Source of the DNA: Anaerolineales bacterium
GTDB taxonomy: Bacteria; Chloroflexota; Anaerolineae; UBA7937
Direction of reading: 5' to 3'
DNA: 14,430 bases
NCBI GenBank assembly: GCA_030593425.1
Contig: JAUVHF010000026.1
Location: 1-14,430, forward strand
In this document: piece after piece, positions 1 through 7,370 of the stretch
Layout: the number at the start of each line of letters is the position of its first letter
Position numbering within the stretch: the first letter of the stretch is position 1
Made by a program: the position numbers and the translations under genes
The notes under the pieces: generated by a model
Database searches by the model: none
Told to the model about the DNA's origin: nothing
What the model saw: the letters and a program-made list of their open reading frames with translations, nothing else

Positions 1-946
1 CTAGTCTATAGAACTCCAGATCCACGCTCTTCCGGGTGGCCAGCACCTTCTCCAGGTCGGTGGCCACCACCTTGTTCCCGATGAGGCCCACCATCTTGCC
101 CTTTTGCCCCTTCATCAGTTGTTGGACCGCTGCCGCTCCTAACCGGGTGGCTAGCAGACGGTCGAAGGCGGTGGGTGAGCCTCCGCGTTGGACGTGACCC
201 AAGATAGTGACCCGAACCTCGAAACCCAGTTCCCTCCCACCTAGATGCTGGGCCAAGGTCTGAGTATCGGGCTTGGCCCCCTCGGCCACCACGGCGATGA
301 AGTGGGCCTTTCCCCGCACATAGGCGTCCTTGACCCTCTCCGCCAGTTCCTCGCAACTGCTCTCCACTTCAGGTATGACGATCGCCTCCGCCCCTCCGGC
401 GATCCCTCCCATGAGGGCCAGATAGCCTGAATCCCTCCCCATCACCTCCACCAAGAAGGCTCTCTGATGAGAAGAGGCGGTATCCTTAATCCTATCAATA
501 GCATCCAAGAGCGTATTTAGAGCCGTATCTACCCCGATCGCCATGTCAGTGAAGGCCAGGTCGTTGTCGATGGTGGCGGGGACGCCCATCACTGGGAACC
601 CCATCTGGTGAAGTTTGAGAGCGCCGGTCTGGGACCCATCGCCACCGATAACCACTAAAGCCCCGATGCCGTGACGATTGAGGTTCCGCAAGGCCGTTCG
701 ACGGCCCTCCTCGGTCTTAAACTCGGGGCAACGAGCGGTCTCCAAGTAGGTGCCTCCTTTCTGGATGATGCCCCCCACGGAGCGGGCGTTTAGGGGTTCC
801 ATGTCCGCGTCGATGAGCCCTGCATACCCTCGATGGATGCCTACCACCTCTAACTCGTGGCCTAAGGCGGTCCGGACCACAGCCCTGATGCAAGGGTTCA
901 TGCCCGGAGCATCGCCTCCGCTGGTGAGAACGGCTATCTTTCTCAT
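1..946 (-). CDS. pfkA: 6-phosphofructokinase, 3' end cut by window edge
   Basis: Phosphorylates fructose 6-phosphate to fructose 1,6-bisphosphate, the committed step of glycolysis, in the cytoplasm. Translating the minus strand from the ATG at 946 gives MRKIAVLTSGGDAPGMN, the classic N-terminus with the nucleotide-binding glycine loop. Residue numbering falls in register with E. coli PfkA: GGDG at 101-104, TIDND at 125-129 (catalytic base Asp127), and the Arg of GGTYLETAR at 72. VEVMGR, GGAEAIVIPE and VTILGHVQRGGSPTAFDRLLATRLG follow in the expected order. Gly104 indicates ATP rather than pyrophosphate as donor, although residue 124 is Ala instead of the usual Gly (ATP type) or Lys (PPi type). 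315 codons are visible with no stop; the family is about 320 aa, so only a few C-terminal residues are missing. It starts 4 nt after the dnaE stop and is probably co-transcribed with it. Confidence 0.95.
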   Translation of the reverse strand, partial: MRKIAVLTSGGDAPGMNPCIRAVVRTALGHELEVVGIHRGYAGLIDADMEPLNARSVGGIIQKGGTYLETARCPEFKTEEGRRTALRNLNRHGIGALVVIGGDGSQTGALKLHQMGFPVMGVPATIDNDLAFTDMAIGVDTALNTLLDAIDRIKDTASSHQRAFLVEVMGRDSGYLALMGGIAGGAEAIVIPEVESSCEELAERVKDAYVRGKAHFIAVVAEGAKPDTQTLAQHLGGRELGFEVRVTILGHVQRGGSPTAFDRLLATRLGAAAVQQLMKGQKGKMVGLIGNKVVATDLEKVLATRKSVDLEFYRL

Positions 947-950
947 ACCA

Positions 951-3900
951 TCAACCCTCTTGCAAACTCCCGCCTGGAGTGCGCGGACTCTTTGCATTAG
1001 TGGTTTCTACCCGGATGCTTCCCTCCCCCAAAATAGCGATGAGGGTTCTCTCTAGTTCTAGCGAATACCCGGTGGTGGCGTTGGGAAAATCTAACTGCAC
1101 AACCCCTTCTTCCCGGGGCAGGTATAGGGTGAAGCGGTCCGAGCCTCGATGACGGGTTAAAAGGTGGTGTACCTCCCCTAGCCTTCTCATATCCGCCCCT
1201 TGATCGTCGCCACGAGGAAAAGTGATATGGAGGTGGTAGATGGTAGGCTTCTCTTGGGGAGAGGGCTCCTCTTTCTCATACCCTCTCTCATATTCAGTGG
1301 CCGAGTGGCATATCAGTTTCGCTTCCTCCTCATCGTTCGCCTCTACCCTCCCCTCCACCACCAGGATCATGTCGGGCACCCAGAGATGTCTCGTCTCCTC
1401 GTAGACACCGGGGAAGACGATGACCTCGATTTCACCTCTTAAATCTTCCAGACGGGCGAAGGCCATGGGGTCACCTTTCTTAGTGACGATGCGACGCACT
1501 TGGGAGACCATCCCCAGCGTGGTCACCCTTTGCCCCTCCATCGACTCCTCGATCTCCCCGCATAATGTGATGTCAGACCCTTCCAAATCTTGAGCGATCC
1601 TCTGGAGGGGGTGTTCAGAGATATAAACCCCCAACAGTTCCCTCTCCCAGGCTAGTTTCTGTTTATGGGGGATCTCCGAAAGGTCATGGAGGACGAGGAA
1701 GTTCTGACTACTATCCCCGAAGAGGCTCATTTGGCCCACCTCCCGAGCGCGGTGGGCCCTAGCGCTTAAGGCCATCATCTGACCGATGCTCCCCAGGAGC
1801 GGTCCCCGCTCTCCCAAATCGTCGAGGGTTCCACATCGGATAAGGCACTCTAAGGCCCGGCGGTTCACCTGCCGGAGGTCCACCCGGCGGACAAAATCGT
1901 CGGCGTTTTTGAAGATCTGCGCCTGACGAGCCTCGAGGATGGCACTCACCGGCCCCTGCCCCACGTTCTTGATAGCCCCCAGGCCGAAACGGATCGCTCC
2001 CCCCTCTAGGGTGAAATCCCAGAAACTGTAGTTGACATTAGGGGGGAGAACCTCGATCTCCAAGCGACGGCATTCCGCCACACCAGCGGCCACCTTATCG
2101 GTATCCCCCTTCTCCACAGAGAGAAGAGCGGTCATATATTCCACCGGGTATTTGGCTTTCAGGTAGGCGGTCTGACAGGTGATCACCGCGTAGGCCGCAG
2201 CATGGGCCTTATTGAACCCATAACGGCCGAAATACTCCAACATATCAAAGATCTCGTTAGCCTTATCCTCCCCGAGGCCTCGAGATACGGCTCCCTCGAT
2301 GAACTTCCGACCCTGTCGTTTCAATTTCTGGGCTTTCTTTTTCCCTATTGCCTCCCGCAAAAGGTCCGCTTCGCTGGGGGTGAAGCCCGCCAGCTGCATG
2401 GCGATCTGGATCACCTGATCTTGGTAAACGATTATCCCGTAGGTCTCCTTTAGGATGGGCTCCAGATCCGGCGAGAGGTAGGTGATAGGTGTCAGGCCCT
2501 GCTTTCTTCTGATGAAGTCGCCGATATATTTCATAGGCCCCGGACGATAGAGGGCAATGGTAGCCATCACATCGCCGAAGCAGGTGGGGCGGAGTTCCTT
2601 TAGGACCCTGCGCATCCCCGCGCTCTCCACTTGGAAGATGCCGGCCACATCCCCGACCGAGAGGAGTTCATAGATGGCTGGATCGTCGAGGTTCAAACCC
2701 TCCGGGGTGAGTTCGATGCCTCGCGTCTCCTTTACCAGTTCCGTGGCCCGTCTGATAACGGTCAGGGTAGAGAGGCCCAGAAAGTCTATCTTCAAGAGAC
2801 CGATCTGTAAGAGGTCGTTCATGGCGTATTGGGTGATCACCCCTTCGCCCCTGATAGCCTTCTGAAGGGGGACATACTCGGTGAGAGGCTCGTCGGTGAT
2901 CACCACCCCTGCCGCATGGGTGGAAGCGTGGCGGGCAACACCCTCCAGGCTCTGGGCGGCTTCGATGAGTTCCTTGATATAAGATCGGGTCTCGCATAGT
3001 TCTCGCAGTTCTGGTGAGATCTTCAGAGCCTCACCGATGGTCGCTCCGAAGGGGATCAGTTTGGCCACCCGGTCCACATCGCCAGGTGGGAGATCGAGGG
3101 CTCGCCCTGTATCTCGGATGGCCGCCCGGGCGGCCATGGTCCCGAAAGTGATGATTTGAGCCACATGATCCGTGCCATACTTGTGCACTACGTAGTCGAT
3201 CACCTCCCCTCGACGGTCCTCAGGAAAGTCCATGTCGATATCCGGCATAGAGAGGCGACCAGGGTTCAGAAACCGTTCAAAGATGAGGTCGTGCCTCAAG
3301 GGATCCAGATCGGTGATCCCCAAAGCGTAGGAGACGATGCTGCCCGCTGCTGAGCCTCGCCCTGGCCCCACCAGGATGCCCTGTTCTTTGGCGAACCGGA
3401 CAATATCTGAAACGATGAGGAAATAGGTGGCGAAGCCCATCTTTTGAATGAGGGAGAGTTCGTGCCTTAGCCGTTCTTGGATCTGGGGAGTGATCTCCGA
3501 GTACCGTTTCCTGATCCCTTTTTCTGTTAGATGAGTCAGATAACTTTCGGCGGTGAAACCCTCGGGAACTTGGTAGGCTGGCAAACGAAGCCTGCCGAAT
3601 TCGAAGGTCACCTCACACCGCTGGGCGATCTCGATAGTGTTTGCTAAGGCCTCAGGGACCTCGGCGAAGAGAGCAGCCATCTCCTCTGGGCTCCTCAGGT
3701 GGAAGCCGCTCCCTTCCATCCTCATCCGGTTGGGGTCGTTGATTGTGGTGTTGGTCTGGATGCAAAGGAGAAGTTCATGGGCCTTGGCGTCCTCGGGGTT
3801 CACGTAGTGGACATCATTGGTGGCCACTAGAGGGATCGACAGTTCCTTCCCCAAGGCTACCAGCCCCTTGTTGATGGCCTCCATTTCCGGCAGGTCGTGG

Positions 3901-4430
3901 TCTTGGAGTTCGAGATAGAAATTCTCCTCTCCGAAGGCCTCTTTGTAGTATAGAGCAGCCTCGCGGGCCATCTCCATGTTCCCCCGGGAGATGAGCCGCG
4001 GTATCTCTCCTGAGCCACAGGCCGAGAGGGCGATCAACCCTTCGGCGTATCGGGCCAAGAGTTCTTTGTCCACGCGAGGTTTGTAATAAAACCCTTCCAG
4101 ATGGGCTTTGGTGACTAAGGTGGTAAGGTTCTTGTACCCCTTTTCGTTCTCCGCCAAAAGGATGAGATGATAGGGTTTGGCCTCTGCCTTGGCCCTTCGT
4201 CCCTTCAGGGAGCCCAAAGCGACGTAGATCTCGCAGCCCAAGATGGGCTTTACGCCTTGGGCCTGTGCCGCCTCGTAGAAGGGGAGGATAGCGTACATGG
4301 CACCATGGTCGGTGAGGGCTAAGGCCCTCATCCCCATTGCCTTAGCCCGAGAAACCAGACCATCGACCCGGGCTAGGCCATCGAGGAGCGAATATTCGCT
4401 ATGAACATGGAGGTGTACGAACTCTGGCAA
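951..4430 (-). CDS. dnaE: DNA polymerase III alpha subunit (DnaE)
   Basis: Catalytic subunit of the replicative polymerase; 1159 aa, the normal DnaE1 size. The N-terminal PHP domain (about 1-290) keeps HLHVHS (6-11), TDHG (40-43), Glu67, His88 and NDVHY, a nearly full set of metal ligands. The polymerase core has GPGRGS (355-360), PDIDMDF with catalytic Asp397 and Asp399 (396-402), and IDFLGL with the third Asp at 549. A helix-hairpin-helix region lies near 850. QMSLFG (900-905) is a typical beta-clamp binding motif, followed by an OB fold (about 965-1040) and a C-terminal domain. The start is a TTG: alignment with the family begins exactly at MPEFVHLHVH, and GGAG lies 7 nt upstream. No intein interrupts it. 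It has its own promoter and precedes pfkA, an order similar to dnaE-pfkA neighbourhoods in other bacteria. Confidence 0.97.
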   Translation of the reverse strand: MPEFVHLHVHSEYSLLDGLARVDGLVSRAKAMGMRALALTDHGAMYAILPFYEAAQAQGVKPILGCEIYVALGSLKGRRAKAEAKPYHLILLAENEKGYKNLTTLVTKAHLEGFYYKPRVDKELLARYAEGLIALSACGSGEIPRLISRGNMEMAREAALYYKEAFGEENFYLELQDHDLPEMEAINKGLVALGKELSIPLVATNDVHYVNPEDAKAHELLLCIQTNTTINDPNRMRMEGSGFHLRSPEEMAALFAEVPEALANTIEIAQRCEVTFEFGRLRLPAYQVPEGFTAESYLTHLTEKGIRKRYSEITPQIQERLRHELSLIQKMGFATYFLIVSDIVRFAKEQGILVGPGRGSAAGSIVSYALGITDLDPLRHDLIFERFLNPGRLSMPDIDMDFPEDRRGEVIDYVVHKYGTDHVAQIITFGTMAARAAIRDTGRALDLPPGDVDRVAKLIPFGATIGEALKISPELRELCETRSYIKELIEAAQSLEGVARHASTHAAGVVITDEPLTEYVPLQKAIRGEGVITQYAMNDLLQIGLLKIDFLGLSTLTVIRRATELVKETRGIELTPEGLNLDDPAIYELLSVGDVAGIFQVESAGMRRVLKELRPTCFGDVMATIALYRPGPMKYIGDFIRRKQGLTPITYLSPDLEPILKETYGIIVYQDQVIQIAMQLAGFTPSEADLLREAIGKKKAQKLKRQGRKFIEGAVSRGLGEDKANEIFDMLEYFGRYGFNKAHAAAYAVITCQTAYLKAKYPVEYMTALLSVEKGDTDKVAAGVAECRRLEIEVLPPNVNYSFWDFTLEGGAIRFGLGAIKNVGQGPVSAILEARQAQIFKNADDFVRRVDLRQVNRRALECLIRCGTLDDLGERGPLLGSIGQMMALSARAHRAREVGQMSLFGDSSQNFLVLHDLSEIPHKQKLAWERELLGVYISEHPLQRIAQDLEGSDITLCGEIEESMEGQRVTTLGMVSQVRRIVTKKGDPMAFARLEDLRGEIEVIVFPGVYEETRHLWVPDMILVVEGRVEANDEEEAKLICHSATEYERGYEKEEPSPQEKPTIYHLHITFPRGDDQGADMRRLGEVHHLLTRHRGSDRFTLYLPREEGVVQLDFPNATTGYSLELERTLIAILGEGSIRVETTNAKSPRTPGGSLQEG

Positions 4431-4460
4431 ACTGAAACTCCGTACCGAGGAGTTAGAACC

Positions 4461-4489
4461 ATTATAGCACTAAACCCCTCAGAGGTGAA
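4461..4489 (-). promoter_or_regulatory. Predicted sigma70-type promoter for dnaE-pfkA
   Basis: On the minus strand, TATAAT (4466-4461) is preceded by a TG one base upstream (TGCTATAAT, an extended -10). A TTCACC -35 box lies at 4489-4484 with a 17-nt spacer. The predicted transcription start is near 4454, giving a leader of about 24 nt that carries the GGAG ribosome binding site before the TTG start. The perfect -10 and the canonical spacing make this a good call by eye; the -35 matches 4 of 6. Confidence 0.75.
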
Positions 4490-4532
4490 TAGGAACCCCT
4501 CTGGATCCCTCAACTTTTAAGGTTTATGAAGA

Positions 4533-4565
4533 TGACTCGCCAGTGGGCTGGAACTGGCAATGTCA
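4533..4565. repeat. Inverted repeat midway between the dnaE and mutM promoters
   Basis: An imperfect dyad: TGAC-TC-GCCAGT (4533-4544), an 8-nt loop GGGCTGGA, then ACTGGC-AAT-GTCA (4553-4565). Ten base pairs form around a 2/3-nt internal loop. No T-run follows on either strand and it lies upstream of both divergent promoters, so a terminator is unlikely. An operator or a recognition site for a DNA-binding protein is possible. The function is inferred from position only. Confidence 0.45.
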
Positions 4566-4583
4566 CCAGGTTAAAGGTCGTTT

Positions 4584-4612
4584 TTGACAGGCTGCTCTTC
4601 ATGGGATATGCT
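4584..4612 (+). promoter_or_regulatory. Predicted promoter for mutM
   Basis: A perfect TTGACA -35 box (4584-4589), a 17-nt spacer and a TATGCT -10 box (4607-4612). The predicted transcription start is near 4619, inside or just before the AGGAGGG ribosome binding site (4618-4624). The leader to the TTG start at 4629 would therefore be only about 10 nt. Confidence 0.7.
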
Positions 4613-4628
4613 TCTTTAGGAGGGAAGT

Positions 4629-5435
4629 TTGCCTGAACTGCCAGAGGTAGAGACCATCCGGCGCGACTTGGAGCCCCTGGTCTTGGGGGCTACCATCGTG
4701 GGGGTGGAGATCTACTGGCCGGGGAGTATCGCCCGGCCCTCGGCCCCAGAGTTCGAAGATCTCATCACTGGGCGGACGATCTTGCATTTGGGTCGCCGAG
4801 GGAAATATCTCATCTTCGCCCTCTCAGGAGGTTGGAACCTCATCGTCCACTTGGCTATGACGGGCCGACTTCTGCTCAATCAAGTGGAGAGGGATAAGCA
4901 TACCCGCGCCGTCTTTCACTTGGAAGATGGGCACAACCTTCTCTTTGTGAATATGCGGAAGTTCGGACGCTTGTATCTAGTAAAGGACGCACAGGAGGTG
5001 GTGGGACGGCTGGGCCCTGAACCTCTGGAGGCCGAGTTCACCCCCCAAAGGTTGGCCCACCTCCTGGCTAACCGCCGCGGCGCGCTTAAGCCTCTCCTCT
5101 TGAATCAGCGGTTTCTCGCCGGCCTGGGGAACATCTATGCTGATGAAGCGCTCTTCGTAGCCGGGCTCCACCCCCAGCGTCGAGCCGATACCCTAAGCCC
5201 TGAGGAGGTAGGGCGGTTATGTGGGGCCATTCGGCTGGTTCTGAAGGAGGGGCTCAAGGACGGAGGCACAACTCTGGAGGCTTACCGGAGACCGAATGAG
5301 GAGAAGGGAAGACATCAGGAGAGGCTCCAGGTTTTCCAGCGGACTGGCGGCCCCTGCCCTCGCTGCGGGGCCACTATCGAACGGATAGTTCTCGCTGGCC
5401 GAGGTACCTACTTTTGTCCCCGCTGCCAGAGGTGA
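4629..5435 (+). CDS. mutM: Formamidopyrimidine-DNA glycosylase (Fpg/MutM)
   Basis: Base-excision repair enzyme that removes oxidised purines such as 8-oxoguanine and nicks the abasic site. 268 aa, against 269 in E. coli. The mature N-terminus PELPEVET supplies the catalytic Pro2 and Glu3. Lys59 in GRRGKY corresponds to E. coli Lys57. VHLAMTGRL (73-81) and NMRKFGRL follow. The helix-two-turn-helix contains LLNQRFLAGLGNIYADEALF. The C-terminal zinc finger is complete, with Cys243, Cys246, Cys263 and Cys266, and Arg258 sits in the finger hairpin as in E. coli. The TTG start is fixed by the family's invariant MPELPE and by AGGAGGG just upstream. It is transcribed away from dnaE from a shared intergenic region, and the next gene has its own promoter. 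Confidence 0.97.
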   Translation: MPELPEVETIRRDLEPLVLGATIVGVEIYWPGSIARPSAPEFEDLITGRTILHLGRRGKYLIFALSGGWNLIVHLAMTGRLLLNQVERDKHTRAVFHLEDGHNLLFVNMRKFGRLYLVKDAQEVVGRLGPEPLEAEFTPQRLAHLLANRRGALKPLLLNQRFLAGLGNIYADEALFVAGLHPQRRADTLSPEEVGRLCGAIRLVLKEGLKDGGTTLEAYRRPNEEKGRHQERLQVFQRTGGPCPRCGATIERIVLAGRGTYFCPRCQR

Positions 5436-5439
5436 CATC

Positions 5440-5468
5440 TTCTCACCGGCAGCGATTTGTTGTATAAT
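5440..5468 (+). promoter_or_regulatory. Predicted promoter for the B12-binding subunit gene
   Basis: TTCTCA (5440-5445, 4 of 6 matches), a 17-nt spacer and a perfect TATAAT (5463-5468), in the 51-nt gap after mutM. The predicted start is near 5475, leaving a leader of about 12 nt that contains the GGAGGAGAG ribosome binding site (5478-5486). This suggests the B12 subunit and meaB can be expressed independently of mutM. Confidence 0.6.
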
Positions 5469-5486
5469 CGTTCTATTGGAGGAGAG

Positions 5487-5888
5487 ATGGCGGAACGGAA
5501 AGTGCGGATCCTCATCGCCAAGCCGGGCTTGGATGGCCACGACCGAGGGGCTAAGGTGGTGGCTCGAGCCCTCCGTGACGCGGGTTTGGAGGTGATCTAT
5601 ACCGGGTTGAGGCAGACACCAGAGATGATCGCCGAAACGGCGTTGCAAGAGGATGTGGATCTGGTGGGCTTGAGCATCCTTTCGGGAGCCCATATGACCC
5701 TCTTCCCCCGCATATTGAAACTTCTCCAGGAGAAGGGTTTGGGCGACATCCCCGTCTTGGCCGGTGGCATCATCCCCGATGAGGATATCCCAGTCCTTAG
5801 AGAGATGGGTATCGCCGGCGTCTTCGGGCCCGGTACCTCCACCCAGGAAATAGCGGAGTTCATCAACCAGACACTCAAGAGGGCCTAA
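5487..5888 (+). CDS. Acyl-CoA mutase small subunit (B12-binding domain protein)
   Basis: 133-aa stand-alone cobalamin-binding Rossmann domain, equivalent to the C-terminal domain of methylmalonyl-CoA mutase. It shows the base-off/His-on signature: DGHDRG (16-21; DxHxxG with His18 as lower axial cobalt ligand), SIL at 63-65, and AGG at 92-94 before IIPDED, followed by GVFGPGT (111-117). Proteins of this size work with a separate catalytic large subunit, as in two-component methylmalonyl-CoA, isobutyryl-CoA (IcmB) or 2-hydroxyisobutyryl-CoA (HcmB) mutases; the substrate cannot be read from this subunit. I chose the ATG at 5487 because a strong GGAGGAGAG precedes it; an in-frame start at 5457 would overlap the TATAAT and add non-conserved residues. 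meaB follows 2 nt after the stop, supporting a mutase role. Confidence 0.9.
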   Translation: MAERKVRILIAKPGLDGHDRGAKVVARALRDAGLEVIYTGLRQTPEMIAETALQEDVDLVGLSILSGAHMTLFPRILKLLQEKGLGDIPVLAGGIIPDEDIPVLREMGIAGVFGPGTSTQEIAEFINQTLKRA

Positions 5889-5890
5889 CC

Positions 5891-6844
5891 TTGGAGATAG
5901 TGGAGCGGCTTCTGGCTGGAGATCGAAGGGCCGCGGCTCGCCTGATGAGCCTAATAGAGAACGATACTTCTCAAGCCCCAAGGCTGATGGCCGCCCTCTA
6001 CTCCCATACCGGGCATGCCCATATCGTAGGGGTGACCGGCTCCCCGGGGACAGGCAAGAGCACTCTAGTCAGCGAGTTGACGAAAAAGATCAGGGCTCAG
6101 GGGGAGAAGGTGGGGATCGTAGCCGTGGACCCCACGAGCCCCTTCAGCGGCGGCGCTCTTCTGGGGGACCGCATCCGGATGCAGGAGTTGAGCACCGACG
6201 AGGGGGTATTCATCCGCAGCATGGCCACCCGGGGTAGTCTGGGCGGCTTGGCCCGAGCCACAGGCGATGTGGTGAAGGTTCTCGACGCTTTAGGCCAGGA
6301 TCTGATCTTCATAGAGACCGTAGGGGCAGGCCAGTCGGAGGTGGAGATCGCACGAGCGGCCCATACCGTCGTCGTGGTAGTGGCCCCTGGTCTAGGAGAT
6401 GAGATCCAGGCTATCAAGGCCGGGCTCTTTGAGATCGCTGACCTCTTCGTGGTGAACAAGGCCGACCGGGAAGGGGCGGAAGGAGCCGTGGCCACTCTAA
6501 ACTATCTATTAGATATGAACCAGGCTGAAGGTGAGCGGTGGAGGCCCCCCATCCTCAAGATGGTAGCCATCCGTGGCGAGGGGGTGGAGGCTGTAGTCGA
6601 TGCTCTTAAAGGACACCGGGGGTATCTCAAGAAGAGCGGCCAATTAGAGTTGAGGAACCGAGAGCGGAGCGAGGAGGAGGTGAAGCGAATCATAGAAGAG
6701 GCGCTCTGGGGACGGTTGCTCTCTCGTCTAGAGGAGGGGGAATGGGAGAGGATGATGCTCCGGATCGCCGATCGGGAACTCGACCCCTACGCCGCGGCGG
6801 AAAAACTATTGGAGTCTTGGGGTGATCTCGGGAAAGAGGGTTAG
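5891..6844 (+). CDS. meaB: Methylmalonyl-CoA mutase-associated GTPase MeaB (ArgK family)
   Basis: G3E-family GTPase that gates cobalamin loading and protects B12-dependent acyl-CoA mutases from inactivation. 317 aa, normal for the family. Walker A GSPGTGKST is at 50-58; VDPTSPFSGGALLGDRIRM (79-97) is the family-specific switch region; ETVGAGQSE (142-150) is the Walker B/switch II region; and NKAD (189-192) is the guanine-specificity motif. The TTG start has AAGAGGG 7 nt upstream, within the end of the preceding gene, and lies 2 nt after that gene's stop, so the two are almost certainly translationally linked. The older name ArgK (arginine/ornithine transport kinase) for this family is misleading. 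No mutase catalytic subunit is present in the window. Confidence 0.95.
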   Translation: MEIVERLLAGDRRAAARLMSLIENDTSQAPRLMAALYSHTGHAHIVGVTGSPGTGKSTLVSELTKKIRAQGEKVGIVAVDPTSPFSGGALLGDRIRMQELSTDEGVFIRSMATRGSLGGLARATGDVVKVLDALGQDLIFIETVGAGQSEVEIARAAHTVVVVVAPGLGDEIQAIKAGLFEIADLFVVNKADREGAEGAVATLNYLLDMNQAEGERWRPPILKMVAIRGEGVEAVVDALKGHRGYLKKSGQLELRNRERSEEEVKRIIEEALWGRLLSRLEEGEWERMMLRIADRELDPYAAAEKLLESWGDLGKEG

Positions 6845-7370
6845 GCTCCGGGCCATCGAGAGAGGCGATATCCCCACCTTTCTCAAGTGGCTTAATGATC
6901 CCCAGGTGCAACGGTACCTAGGTCGAACCCCCTTCCCTCTCTCCTTCGCCGAGGAGGAAAAATGGTTCGAGAGACAACTGAATGACGAGAAGAGTCGCAT
7001 CTTCGCCATCGAGACGGAGAAAGGGGTACATATCGGCAACATCGGCCTACACGAGATAGACTACAAAGATGGCAAGGCTGCCCTAGGGATCATGATCGGC
7101 GAGAAGGGGTATTGGGGGCAAGGCTACGGCTCCGATGCTATCAAGGCGCTCCTCCGTTTCGCCTTCGAGGAACTCAATCTCCATCGCCTCTACTTAAGCG
7201 TTTTCGACTTCAACAAGCAGGCCATCCGCTGTTATGAGAAATGCGGCTTCCGACAGGAGGGTATCGTTCGGGAATCCGTCTTCCGCCACACGAGATACCA
7301 AAACGAGATTTTGATGGGCATCCTGCGCCACGAGTTCGAAGGAGATAGAGATGATCCACCTGACGACTGA
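6822..7370 (+). CDS. GNAT-family N-acetyltransferase (RimJ/RimL/SpeG-like)
   Basis: 182-aa acetyl-CoA-dependent acetyltransferase. The N-terminal GKRVRLRAIERGDIPTFLKW (4-23) is the typical start of RimJ/RimL-like proteins. GIMIGEKGYWGQGYGSDA (89-106) is motif A, the acetyl-CoA pyrophosphate-binding loop. LHRLYLSVFDFNKQAIRCYEKCGF (120-143) is motif B. These families acetylate protein N-termini, polyamines or small amines; the substrate here is unknown. The start is a GTG with GGAG 7 nt upstream, placed 23 nt inside the end of meaB in another frame. The 3' end overlaps prs by 20 nt. Such overlaps point to one transcript with coupled translation, but a functional link to the B12 genes or to prs is not established. 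Confidence 0.88.
   Translation: MISGKRVRLRAIERGDIPTFLKWLNDPQVQRYLGRTPFPLSFAEEEKWFERQLNDEKSRIFAIETEKGVHIGNIGLHEIDYKDGKAALGIMIGEKGYWGQGYGSDAIKALLRFAFEELNLHRLYLSVFDFNKQAIRCYEKCGFRQEGIVRESVFRHTRYQNEILMGILRHEFEGDRDDPPDD

Noticed and set aside
951..4430. Intein or split site in DnaE
   Set aside because: The reading frame is continuous at normal DnaE length, with catalytic motifs at normal spacing and no intein splice motifs.
5457..5489. Longer N-terminus for the B12-binding subunit starting at 5457
   Set aside because: That start lies before the TATAAT box, so it would not be on the transcript from that promoter. The ATG at 5487 has a strong ribosome site and begins at the conserved domain.
5217..5981. 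254-codon minus-strand frame across mutM, the B12 subunit gene and meaB
   Set aside because: It is antisense to three well-supported genes and crosses their promoter and start sites. Its translation shows no family motif.
6800..6850. meaB-GNAT junction as a frameshifted fusion
   Set aside because: Both products are full length for their families, and the downstream gene has its own start codon and ribosome site. This is an ordinary overlap.
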